A stretch of DNA of 64,000 nt, from positions 470,198 to 534,197 of the forward strand of contig JAAFAB010000001.1 of the NCBI GenBank assembly GCA_018222585.1, written 5' to 3'. The number at the start of each line of letters is the position of its first letter. Position 1 is the first letter of the stretch. A program made the position numbers and the translations under genes. The notes under the pieces were generated by a model. The model was not told the DNA's origin and made no database searches. It saw only the letters and a program-made list of their open reading frames with translations. Below are positions 17,737 through 26,400 of this stretch, in pieces. Origin of the DNA: Paracoccaceae bacterium (lineage in GTDB: Bacteria > Pseudomonadota > Alphaproteobacteria > Rhodobacterales > Rhodobacteraceae).

Positions 17737-18534
17737 TCAGAGCCCCTTGCGCAGCGAATTGACAGTCAGGTCATTCGGGTTGACGCCCTGGTTGAATCGA
17801 AAGTTGTCCCAGGTCAGCGTGGTGCCCTTGCCGGTGAGATGATTGCTCATCTCCATCTTCGCGGCGCGCCAGTACTTGCCCTGGTGCTGGCGGTAGCCAG
17901 AGACCAGCATGGTCTTCAGATGCGACTGCCTACGGTCATAGTATTCGACTTTCTGGATCAGGCGGCGCGCCTGGTCGATCCAGACCCGTTCAAAGCTGTA
18001 GGCCGAGGCGCCTTTCGGGAAACGGTCGATCACGTCGCAGGTCCCGCCACCGGGACAGGGCGCCGTCTGCACCCAGTTGAAATCGTACTTGTCGACATCC
18101 TGGTCCACCATGTCCTCATAGGCGAATTCACTGCCCACGAAAGAGCCCGACCGCCCCGACGAGGTGATGCGGCGAACCTTCGACACGGCCGGCAGGTAGA
18201 GCCACTGGTCGTCGTCACGGCCGCCCGCGTGCGAATGCGTCAGCAGCGCGGTATTGCGGATATCGCCGGGCCAGAGGAAGGTCAGCACCGAACGGGCCTC
18301 GTCCGGCCCGGTCTCGACGGAGCGGGCCTCGAAGCGCCGGGTGCTGGTCTGACCGTTGCGGGTGGTCAGGATCATCTCGCCCTCGGCGGCCTGGTCGCGG
18401 AACCCCGGCTCCTGCCCCAGTTCGCGGGCGATGCGCAGGCCCTTTTCCTGGGTGGTCTCGGCCGAGGCGGCGCCGAGGCCGATGGCAAGCACCGCGACAA
18501 TTGCGGCCGTTCTGGCGATAAGGGTGGTCAACAT
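17737..18534 (-). CDS. LolA-like outer-membrane lipoprotein-sorting protein
   Basis: A 265-residue secreted protein with a signal peptide (about residues 1-25, ending ASAETTQEKG) and the LolA_like fold usually annotated as outer membrane lipoprotein-sorting protein. Family hallmarks are TRRFEARSVETG, SLTF-type strand VLTFLWPGDIRNTALL, DDQWLYLPAVSKVRRI, and FVGSEFAYEDM. Its ATG overlaps the TAA of the RND gene (TAATG), so the two are translated together. Family members of this type travel with MMPL/RND exporters and are thought to carry lipids across the periplasm. Here it would shuttle the PKS product from the RND pump to the barrel encoded next. Confidence 0.88.
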   Translation of the reverse strand: MLTTLIARTAAIVAVLAIGLGAASAETTQEKGLRIARELGQEPGFRDQAAEGEMILTTRNGQTSTRRFEARSVETGPDEARSVLTFLWPGDIRNTALLTHSHAGGRDDDQWLYLPAVSKVRRITSSGRSGSFVGSEFAYEDMVDQDVDKYDFNWVQTAPCPGGGTCDVIDRFPKGASAYSFERVWIDQARRLIQKVEYYDRRQSHLKTMLVSGYRQHQGKYWRAAKMEMSNHLTGKGTTLTWDNFRFNQGVNPNDLTVNSLRKGL

Positions 18535-20816
18535 TATTTCCGGGTCCTGTCGAGGCTGAGTAGCAGTGCGGGAAGAAAGAGAAGATCGGCCAGCAGGGCG
18601 AAACCGATCACGATGGCCGTCAGGGCGCCAAGGTGCTGATTGATGGCGAAGCCCGAAGTCGCCATGGTCATGAAGCCGACCGCGAGACAGATCGAGGTGA
18701 CGATTACCGCCGAACCGACCACGCGGAAGGTCTCGTGCAGGGCATCCAGGGTGGCGCGCCCCTTCTTCCTCCCGTCGAGATAGTGCATCAGGAAGTGGAC
18801 GGTGTCATCCACCACGATCCCGAATGTCATGGTTGTGACCACTGTTGAACCGAGGTTCACATCGCGGAAGGTGATCCCCCAGAGGCCGAAGGCGAAGATC
18901 GCCGGCAGCAGGTTGGGGGCAAGGCTGATCAGCCCCATGCGGAAGCTGCGCAGGGTGGCCATCATGATCACCGAGACCAGCGCCAGCACCAGCAGCAGCC
19001 CGGCCAGCATCTGCGAGTTGTTCCGCTCGGAGACCTTGGAGAAACCGAAGGAGATGCCGGCGGCATGGGCCTGGGTCGCCGGGGTGTTCTCGGCCATCCA
19101 GGCCTCGGCGGCCTCGCCGAGCTGGCGCACCTCGTTGCTGTGCTCGGCCCGCATCAGCACCACCACGCGCGTGCTCTGGCGGTCGACGTCGATCGAGGAG
19201 TTCAGGTCGAGCCCCACGGGCAGCGAGAGCTCGTAGAACATCATCAGCTGGGCATTGGCCTCGCGGCTGTCGGCGATGGTCTCGAAGGCCGGATCATCAT
19301 CGTTCATCGACATGTTCAGCCGCTTGAGGATCTGGGTCAGGCTGCTGACACCGACGACGTGGTCCTGGGTCTCGATCCACTGGGTGAAACGGTCGATGTC
19401 GCGCAGGAAGTCGGGATCGAAGACCGAGGCCCCCTCGGGCGCGGTGAAGGAGAATTGCAGGTTGTCGAGGCCGGTCAGGTGCTGCTGGATCGCATCCGAG
19501 TCGCGGCGGAACTCGAACCGGCTGTCGAAGTAGCGCACCAGGCTGTCGTCGTAGCCGATCCGCGTGACACCGAAGACCGAGACCCCGATCAGCACCACGA
19601 AGCCGAAGATCCAGCCGCGCCTGTAGTGGATGGCGAGATCGGCGAGGCGCCGCATCATGGCGACCTTCAGCGGCAGGCGATCCCCGCCACGGGCGCGGCT
19701 GGCGCTCAGGGCCAGCGGCAGGATGGTGAAGTTCGCCATCATCCCGATGATCAGGCCGAAGGCGACGATATTGCCCATGTCCTGCAGCGGCGGCGCCTCG
19801 GCGAAGTTGAGGCCGAGGAACCCGATGGCGGTGGTCAGCGTGGTCACCAGCACCGGTGCCAGGTTCTCCGAGACCGCGTGCCGCAGCGCGGCGGCGCGAT
19901 CCGAACGGTCCAGTTCCCGGAACCAGCTGAGGATCAGGTGGATGCAGGAGGCCGCCGTCAGCACCATGACCGCCATAGGGGAGATCGCCGTGCCCGCGGT
20001 CAGCTCGATGCCGAGGAAGCCGGTGAAGCCGAAAGTGGCGATGGTGCCGAGCAGCACGACCACCGCCGCCCCGCCGACCGCCAGAGGCACCCGCAGGAAG
20101 AAGAGCAGCAGGGCGATGACCAGCACGAAGGCGATCGGCACCAGCGTCAGGATGTCCTGCTGCGCCGCCTCGGCCAGGGTCAGCCCGCCCAGCACGTCGC
20201 CGGTCATGCGGACCTCGTAGCCCGGGAAGCGATCGGCCCAGTCGCTCTTCACTTGGTCGAGGTAGGTCAGCAACTCGTCCCGCCGGGCCTCGAAATCATC
20301 CGACAACACGGTGTTGAGGGAAATGCCGTAGGCTTTCAGGTCTTCCGCCACCAGGCGGTTGCGCAGTTCCGGGCTGGTCGAGACCACCTCGCGGAACCGC
20401 TCTGCCACTTCGGGGGTGACCTCGGCGTATTCGTCCAGCAGTGGCTCGACCAGGATATCATCGCCCTCGGTCCGGCTGTGATTGAAGTTCGCCGGAGAAT
20501 CCACCCGCAGCGCGAAAGGCGCCTGCCAGACGTCCGCCGTCATCTCCTTCAGCGCCTCAAGCGTCGGGGTCGAGAACATCTCGCCCTCGGGCGGCTTGAT
20601 CATGATCAGGAAGCCGCTGGAGCCAGTATAGAGATCCGAAAGCGTCTCGAGGTCGCGTGTTTCCTGGTTGTCCTTGCCGAAGAAAGAGGTGTTGTCGGCC
20701 GAGAAGCTCAGTCGCGGAATACCCGCGGCAAGGGCAAGGACGAGCACCACCACGAGGAGGCTCAGCTTCTTGAGATGGCGCAGCAGGAAGTCTGCGACCT
20801 GATCGGATTTGGTCAT
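18534..20816 (-). CDS. MMPL/RND-superfamily transporter
   Basis: A 760-residue inner-membrane exporter of the RND superfamily, MMPL type. The first helix is at about residues 15-37 (LSLLVVVLVLALAAGI). A large periplasmic loop follows, then a block of five or six helices from about residue 210 (LVPIAFVLVIALLLFFL, ELTAGTAISPMAVMVLTAAS). A second helix, second loop and second block repeat the pattern (FGIVVDDTVHFLMHYLDGR, VIVTSICLAVGFMTMATSG). The two-fold repeat is the family signature. The gene lies between the sulfotransferase and the LolA-like gene and probably flips the sulfated polyketide lipid out of the inner membrane, as MmpL8 does for mycobacterial sulfolipid precursor. The exact substrate is inference. 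Confidence 0.92.
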   Translation of the reverse strand: MTKSDQVADFLLRHLKKLSLLVVVLVLALAAGIPRLSFSADNTSFFGKDNQETRDLETLSDLYTGSSGFLIMIKPPEGEMFSTPTLEALKEMTADVWQAPFALRVDSPANFNHSRTEGDDILVEPLLDEYAEVTPEVAERFREVVSTSPELRNRLVAEDLKAYGISLNTVLSDDFEARRDELLTYLDQVKSDWADRFPGYEVRMTGDVLGGLTLAEAAQQDILTLVPIAFVLVIALLLFFLRVPLAVGGAAVVVLLGTIATFGFTGFLGIELTAGTAISPMAVMVLTAASCIHLILSWFRELDRSDRAAALRHAVSENLAPVLVTTLTTAIGFLGLNFAEAPPLQDMGNIVAFGLIIGMMANFTILPLALSASRARGGDRLPLKVAMMRRLADLAIHYRRGWIFGFVVLIGVSVFGVTRIGYDDSLVRYFDSRFEFRRDSDAIQQHLTGLDNLQFSFTAPEGASVFDPDFLRDIDRFTQWIETQDHVVGVSSLTQILKRLNMSMNDDDPAFETIADSREANAQLMMFYELSLPVGLDLNSSIDVDRQSTRVVVLMRAEHSNEVRQLGEAAEAWMAENTPATQAHAAGISFGFSKVSERNNSQMLAGLLLVLALVSVIMMATLRSFRMGLISLAPNLLPAIFAFGLWGITFRDVNLGSTVVTTMTFGIVVDDTVHFLMHYLDGRKKGRATLDALHETFRVVGSAVIVTSICLAVGFMTMATSGFAINQHLGALTAIVIGFALLADLLFLPALLLSLDRTRK

Positions 20817-20825
20817 GGGGCCTTG

Positions 20826-22004
20826 TCAGTCATTCTGGTTCTTGGGGTAACCATACCGCCGGAAATACTCGTCCCACTCATGCCCGATCCGCGCCGCCAG
20901 CGCCGGATCGAGGGCAGGTTTGCCGGCCTTGTAGCCACGGCGTGCCGCCATCATCCGATCCAGTCCCGGTTCAAGCGCGGCGAAACTGTCGAGCCCAAGA
21001 TCGTCATAGACGCCGCGCAGCACCGACCGGGTGTCGCGGCGAAGATCCTCGTAGCGGATCAATGTGTAATTCTCGTCGGAAATCAATCCCCGCTGACGTT
21101 CGAAGGCAGCGTGGAACTCGGGCAGGAGCCGCAGCGCGCCGTCCAGCTGTTCCTCAGGGCCGGGCATGACCTTCAGCAGGGTTTGGGTTGCCGTCATCGC
21201 CTCGGAGGAATGCAGGTAGGAGGCCGCCAGGTCGTAGGGGTTGCGCACGATATGGACGAACTTCGCCCGCGGGAACTGGCGCAGCACCTCGCCGATGCGC
21301 ATGGTATGGCCCGGCGACTTCAGCAGCAGCTGCCTGCCCGGGGCACGGTACTGCACCCGGGTCAGGAAGCGGATCCAGGTGCGCCGCCAGTGCTCAAGGT
21401 CCTCTGGCGGCAGGGCGTCGGTATCCCAGGTCACCCTGGGGTCCTCGAGGTTGCCGTAGGCCAGCGCCCGGATGATCGAGGCAGCCCCGGCAACCGCCAG
21501 CGCCACCTCGTCCTCCTCCGAGGTGTCGGCCGCCAGAGAGACCGCATCCATCGGGCGATGCTCGGGCAGCCAGAGCCGTTCGAGCCGGCGCATCACCGGC
21601 GCCAGCATCAGGAAGCTTTCCGGCATGAAGACCTGCAACGAGGTCGGCGCGGTGAAGCGCGGATCGTTGGACAGCAGCTGATGCAGCCAGGTGGTGCCCG
21701 AGCGCCAGAAGCCCAGCACGAAGACCGGATCGGGCGCGATCCGCACCTGCGCCAGGGCACGGCCATGCACCAGCTGGCCCAGCCCGGCCATCAGCGAATT
21801 GCCCAGGGCCAGGGCCGTGACCGAGGCAAAAAGCCCCGGGCGGATGTGATGCCGGTTCACCCATTGCCCGCGGGACATCCGCCACCAGGCCGCAAGGGTC
21901 ATCCCGTGCCAGAGCCGGGGCCTGTTGGGGGAATAGCCATAGTCCCGGGGATCTGCGGGAACCATGATCTCGGGGCGGATGCGCGTCGCGGGGCGCCGCG
22001 CCAT
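20826..22004 (-). CDS. PAPS-dependent sulfotransferase
   Basis: A 392-residue sulfotransferase. The 5'-phosphosulfate loop is FVLGFWRSGTTWLHQLL (about residues 92-108). The 3'-phosphate-binding strand is FVHIVRNPYDLAASY (about 205-220). Both match the PAPS-binding motifs of the sulfotransferase_3 family, which moves sulfate from PAPS to alcohols or sugars. The start is the ATG at 22004, overlapping the previous gene's stop (TGATG); the longer frame reads through the end of that gene. The C-terminal YFRRYGY segment is typical of bacterial members. With a PKS and a condensation-type acyltransferase it should sulfate the polyketide or its carrier, by analogy with Stf0 in mycobacterial sulfolipid synthesis. 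Confidence 0.9.
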   Translation of the reverse strand: MARRPATRIRPEIMVPADPRDYGYSPNRPRLWHGMTLAAWWRMSRGQWVNRHHIRPGLFASVTALALGNSLMAGLGQLVHGRALAQVRIAPDPVFVLGFWRSGTTWLHQLLSNDPRFTAPTSLQVFMPESFLMLAPVMRRLERLWLPEHRPMDAVSLAADTSEEDEVALAVAGAASIIRALAYGNLEDPRVTWDTDALPPEDLEHWRRTWIRFLTRVQYRAPGRQLLLKSPGHTMRIGEVLRQFPRAKFVHIVRNPYDLAASYLHSSEAMTATQTLLKVMPGPEEQLDGALRLLPEFHAAFERQRGLISDENYTLIRYEDLRRDTRSVLRGVYDDLGLDSFAALEPGLDRMMAARRGYKAGKPALDPALAARIGHEWDEYFRRYGYPKNQND

Positions 22005-23362
22005 CAGAGGATCGGCGCCGCGGTCAGCTCCAGCCCGAGCAGGTCGCAGATGCCCTGTGCGAGGGCCTCCATCTCTGCCGCCTCGTAGGCGTCGATGTCC
22101 CAGCCAAGCCCGAAGGCGCATGATGTAAGATCGTCCATACCGATAACCTGCAACTCGTCGATGGTGTCCACCTCCCGGTCTATCGCGAGAGGGGTAAAGG
22201 AATGCGCACCGAAGCGCATCGTCTCGCCCGGGCGGACCTCGAAACTGCGCTTGAAGGCCGAGGTCTTCTCGCGCCGCGTCGCCCGGGGGGAATAGGTGGC
22301 AAATTGGCGGGGGTATACTCCGGCGTCAATCATCTGACGCTCCAGTCTGCTGCCCCGGCGGGCCGAGTTGGCGGGCAGATGGCCGATCGCCTCGAGCACC
22401 TGGTGATGCAGCCTCCCGGCCCTCTCGAAGGCGTCTCCGCCACGGTCGGCGCGATAGATCACGAAGGGATCCAGCGTGTGATCGCCGCAGTAGTTGGCCA
22501 GGGCGGGCTCGGTCCGGGCGGGGAAGAAGCTGAAGATCATCCGGTCCATGCCGTAGATCCGGCAGAGGCTTTCGAGGAAGGCGCCGAAGACCAGGTTCTG
22601 CGGCAGGATGCCGCGCCGTGCGGCCTCCTCCATCAGCCGGGTGGCGCTGTCGGGCGTGACCGAGGCGCTCATCCCGAGGGTATCGCGGAAGCCGACCGAC
22701 ATGTGCAGCGGCGGCAGCCCATGCGCCTTTCGGCCCACCTCCGGGGCGGGCGGCGCCTCGGCGGCCATGCGCTGCCAGTAGGCTTCGACCCGCGCCGCCT
22801 CGGCGCCCTTGGGGCCCTGCCAGCGCGACAGATAGTCCATGTGGGAGACCGCGTTGCTGAGGATCGGCATCCCCAGCATGTACTTGAACAGATCCTCGGC
22901 CAGCACGACCATGCCGTAGCCATCGGTCAGCGCGTGATGGATGCGCCAAACCACCACGTCGCCGCGAGAGCCGCATTTCAGCAGCACCAGTTCGACCAGA
23001 CGCTCCTGCAGGATGTCCATCGGCTGCCGCGCCACCCGCTGCACCTCGGCCTGAAACGCCGCGTCATCGGCGATCTCGCCCAGGTCCATCTCGACCAGGT
23101 CGTAATCGCTGATCGGGTTCATCACCCCCTGCCAGCGCCCGTCCTCCCGGATGAAACGCAGCCGCAGGGTGTCATGGCGACGGACAAGCTTCTGGAACGC
23201 CCGGCCCAGGCGGCGCCGGTCGGCCTGGGGCCGGATCTGTGTCGCAAAGGCCAGCAGCCAGGGCCGCAGGCTGACAGGCGTGCAGATCGGATCGGTCAAC
23301 TGTCGAAGCTGGTGATGTTGCCACAGGCTGAGCGGGTAGCGGTCCGCGGTCGTCACAGCCAT
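22004..23362 (-). CDS. Condensation-domain acyltransferase (PapA/WS-DGAT-like)
   Basis: A 452-residue protein of the chloramphenicol-acetyltransferase-like condensation superfamily. The catalytic motif HHALTDG is intact at residues 142-148, so His143 can act as base. Other landmarks are LSLWQHHQLRQL at the N-terminus, HDTLRLRF near residue 70, and a DFGWG-like late segment AFGLGWDIDAYEA. A GGAAGAG ribosome site precedes the ATG at 23362. It follows the PKS by 111 bases and overlaps the sulfotransferase gene. Stand-alone members such as PapA esterify polyketide chains released from a PKS onto sugars or diols. That role, transfer of the chain from the neighbouring ACP to an alcohol acceptor, is the best inference. 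Confidence 0.85.
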   Translation of the reverse strand: MAVTTADRYPLSLWQHHQLRQLTDPICTPVSLRPWLLAFATQIRPQADRRRLGRAFQKLVRRHDTLRLRFIREDGRWQGVMNPISDYDLVEMDLGEIADDAAFQAEVQRVARQPMDILQERLVELVLLKCGSRGDVVVWRIHHALTDGYGMVVLAEDLFKYMLGMPILSNAVSHMDYLSRWQGPKGAEAARVEAYWQRMAAEAPPAPEVGRKAHGLPPLHMSVGFRDTLGMSASVTPDSATRLMEEAARRGILPQNLVFGAFLESLCRIYGMDRMIFSFFPARTEPALANYCGDHTLDPFVIYRADRGGDAFERAGRLHHQVLEAIGHLPANSARRGSRLERQMIDAGVYPRQFATYSPRATRREKTSAFKRSFEVRPGETMRFGAHSFTPLAIDREVDTIDELQVIGMDDLTSCAFGLGWDIDAYEAAEMEALAQGICDLLGLELTAAPIL

Positions 23363-23383
23363 GTCTCTTCCTTCGTGTCTTTC

Positions 23384-23401
23384 CCCGTCCTTCTGGACGG
23401 G
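23384..23401 (-). other. Stem-loop between the PKS and acyltransferase genes
   Basis: A perfect 7-bp stem (CCCGTCC / GGACGGG) with a 4-base loop in the 111-base gap. There is no T run on the minus strand. It may be an mRNA-processing or stabilising element that adjusts the ratio of the giant PKS to the downstream enzymes. Confidence 0.4.
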
Positions 23402-23473
23402 CCTGCCCTCCCCACTCCGGTGGGTGCCCCGTCCGGCGCAGGGCCGGGCGGGCGCTTGTCGTTCAGGCCGCGC

Positions 23474-26400
23474 TTACGCGGCAGGCACGGTCGCGGGGGT
23501 CAGCGCGCGGGCGATGGCCTCGGCCTGGGCTTCGGTCACCACGTCGGCGTCGCGCACCAGCCGCAGCTCGCCCTCGCCGATCTCCAGCACCAGATCGTAG
23601 CCGGCCACCGCAGAGGAGGACGCCCCGGTGCCGCGCGTCACCGCGACCTGGAAGGGATGCCCGTTCCAGCCACGGATCTGCTTGCCGAAGACCCGGGCCG
23701 CCGTCGTGCTGCCAAAACGGCTGTGGCCGGGGGCCGCCGCGAGGGTGCGGGTCAGACGGGCCAGCGCCAGGGTCTCGGGCAGATCGCATTCCACCAGCAC
23801 CGGCTGATCGACCTCGAAGGGACCGACAGCCGCGCCCTCGGGCAGGTGCTGTCGGGTCGCCTCGATCCGGGTTACCAGGACGTTGCCGGTCGAGCCGGTG
23901 GCACCGCGCAGCGCCCGCGCGAAGCCGAGCAGCAGGGCCGGCTCGCTCTGCGGCGTCGCAAGCGGGATGCGGCTGACCACGGAGGCGCCACGGTCCCGGC
24001 CCAGCCCGACGGGCAGCAGGGCCCGCGCGCGCCGGTCGAAGGGCAGCTGAGCGGCCCCGGCGCGCATCGCGTACCACCAGAAGGCACGGTCGTTCTGACC
24101 CTCGGCGCTGTCCTCGTCGTAGCGCGCGGCGGCCAGGGCCTCCGTCACCGCCGCCGCCGGACAGGCCGGCGCCAGGGTGCCACCCGACAGCAGCGTCTCA
24201 AGCTCGGCCAGCAGCAACTCGGCCGAGGCCAGGTCACCGACCGCCTGGTGCAGCATCAGCGTGACCTTACCGGCATCGACACCCAGCAGGACAAGTTGAC
24301 CGGCGGCCACGTCGGGCACCCCGGGCAGAGTCTCCAGCACCTGCGGGGCCCCGTCGAGCTGCAGCGCCAGCGCCTCGCCCGTGCCCTCGGGGCGCAGCTT
24401 CAGCAGCGCGTGCCGGTCAGCCAGCGCGGCCATGGCCCCGGAGGCCGCAGCCAGGTCGGTGGCAATCGGCGCGGTGACGACGTGGAACAGCGACAGCCGC
24501 CCCGCGTCCGAGCTCATCGGCGCCAGCGAGGCGCGCAGCAGCCCCATCTGGCGGTCCGAGCCGAGCACGCCGCGCCGGGTGTCCTCGCCGGCCTCCTCGC
24601 CCTCGGCACCGGCCTCTTCCGCGTTCGCGGCATTGGCTTCGGCTTCGACCATCGCGGCGATTTCCTCTTCGAGGATCGTTGCGAATTCGTCGATCGAGGG
24701 CGCTGCCAGGAAGCGCGACACCGGCATGGTGAAATCAAGCGCCGTCTCGACGCGCATCTTCAGCTCGAAGGACGAAAGCGAGTCGAGCCCCAGCTCGGAC
24801 ATCGGCCGGTCGGACTGGATCGTCGCCTTGTCGATCTTCAGCACGTTGGCGACCTCGTCCTTGAGGAACTCGATGGCCTCGGCGCGCAGCTCGTCTCCGG
24901 TCAGCGCCATCAGGCGTGCCCGGACCTCGCCGCCGCCGCCGCCGTCCTTCTGCAACAGAGGTGCCATGCGGGGGCTGCCGCCAAGCGCCGTGTTGGCCCG
25001 GGCGATCTGCGGCCAGTCGGCCTTGGAGTAGCAGAAGCCTGCCAGATCGCGGGAGACGGCGATCTCCATGCCCATGTCGGTTTCCTCGTCGCTCAGGCCA
25101 TGCAGGCCGACCGATTCCAGGTAGCTGGCCATGCCGTCCGAACGGGCGACGAATCCCGATTCAGCCATGGCGCCCCAGTTGATCGCGGTGCCGTTCAGGC
25201 CAAGGCTGTCGCGGTAGCGGGCCAGCGCAGTCAGGAAGGCGTTGGCGGCGACGTAGTTGCCCTGCCCGCCCGAGCCGATGACCTCGGCGATGGACGAGAA
25301 GCCGATCAGGAAGTCGGGCTGAACGCCCGCCTTCTCGAAGGCGCGGTGCAGGATCCAGCCGCCCAGCACCTTGGGCCGCAGCACCTCGGTGATCACCTCC
25401 GGCGTCAGCTGATTCAGGAACCCGTCCTTGATCACCGCCGCGCCGTGCACCACGCCGCGCAGCGGGTGCCTGGCATCCGCGGTAGCGGCGCCGATGAAGG
25501 CCTCCATCTCGGCCTCGGAGGTGACATCCAGCGCCAGCGCCTCGACCAGGGTGCCGCGCGCCTGCATCGCCTTCACGCGGTCCATGTCCTCTTTCAGGAA
25601 GGTGCCGCCGCGCGAGGTCAGCACCAGCTTGCCGGCGCCGGCGCGGCTCATCCAGTCGGCGATGGTCAGGCCGAAGCCCTTGGTGCCGCCGGTGATCAGG
25701 TAGGAGGCATCGGCAGACAGCGCGACAGGGCGCGAGATGTCACGGCGGATCTTGAAGCTGGGTTCCTCCAGCGAGACCACGACCTTGCCGACGTGGCGCG
25801 CCTGCGACATGTAGCGGACCGCATCGCCGATCTGGCTGATCGGGAACGAGGTCACCGGCAGCGGCTTCAGGCGGCGTTCGGCGAACATCTCGACCACTTC
25901 CTGCATCAGCTCGGCCAGCAGCTCGGGGCGTTCCTGGCCCATGGCGGCAAGGTCGAGGCAGGAGAACGAGACGTTCTTGCGCAGGGCCTTCATGCCGATG
26001 GCGCTGTCGGCATAGACGTCGACCTTGCCGATTTCCAGATAGCGGCCGTAGGGCGCGACGATGTCCAGACCCTTGGTGATGTATTCGCCGGGCAGCGAGT
26101 TCAGCAGCACGTCCACGCCACGCCCCGAGGTGATCCGCTCGACATCGTCGGCGAACTTCAGGCTGCGGCTGTCCATGATGTGATTGGCGCCCAACTCGGC
26201 CAGCAGCTCGCGCTTGGCGGGGCTGCCTGCGGTGGCGAAGATCTCGGTCCCCGCATCCTGGCACAGCTGGATGCCGGCCATGCCGACACCGCCGGTGGCG
26301 ACGTGGATGAAAACCTTCTCGCCCTTGCGCATCCGGCCGACGCGGTTCAGCGCGTAATGGGCGGTGGCGAAGGCCGAGGGGATCGTGGCGGCTTCTTCCA

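Noticed and set aside
19065-22088. A 1007-codon plus-strand open frame
   Set aside because: Mirror of the RND and sulfotransferase genes, with no domain content.
23474-24560. Reading the PKS C-terminus as an active NRPS condensation domain (PKS-NRPS hybrid)
   Set aside because: The HHxxxDG motif is degenerate and no adenylation or peptidyl-carrier domain follows.
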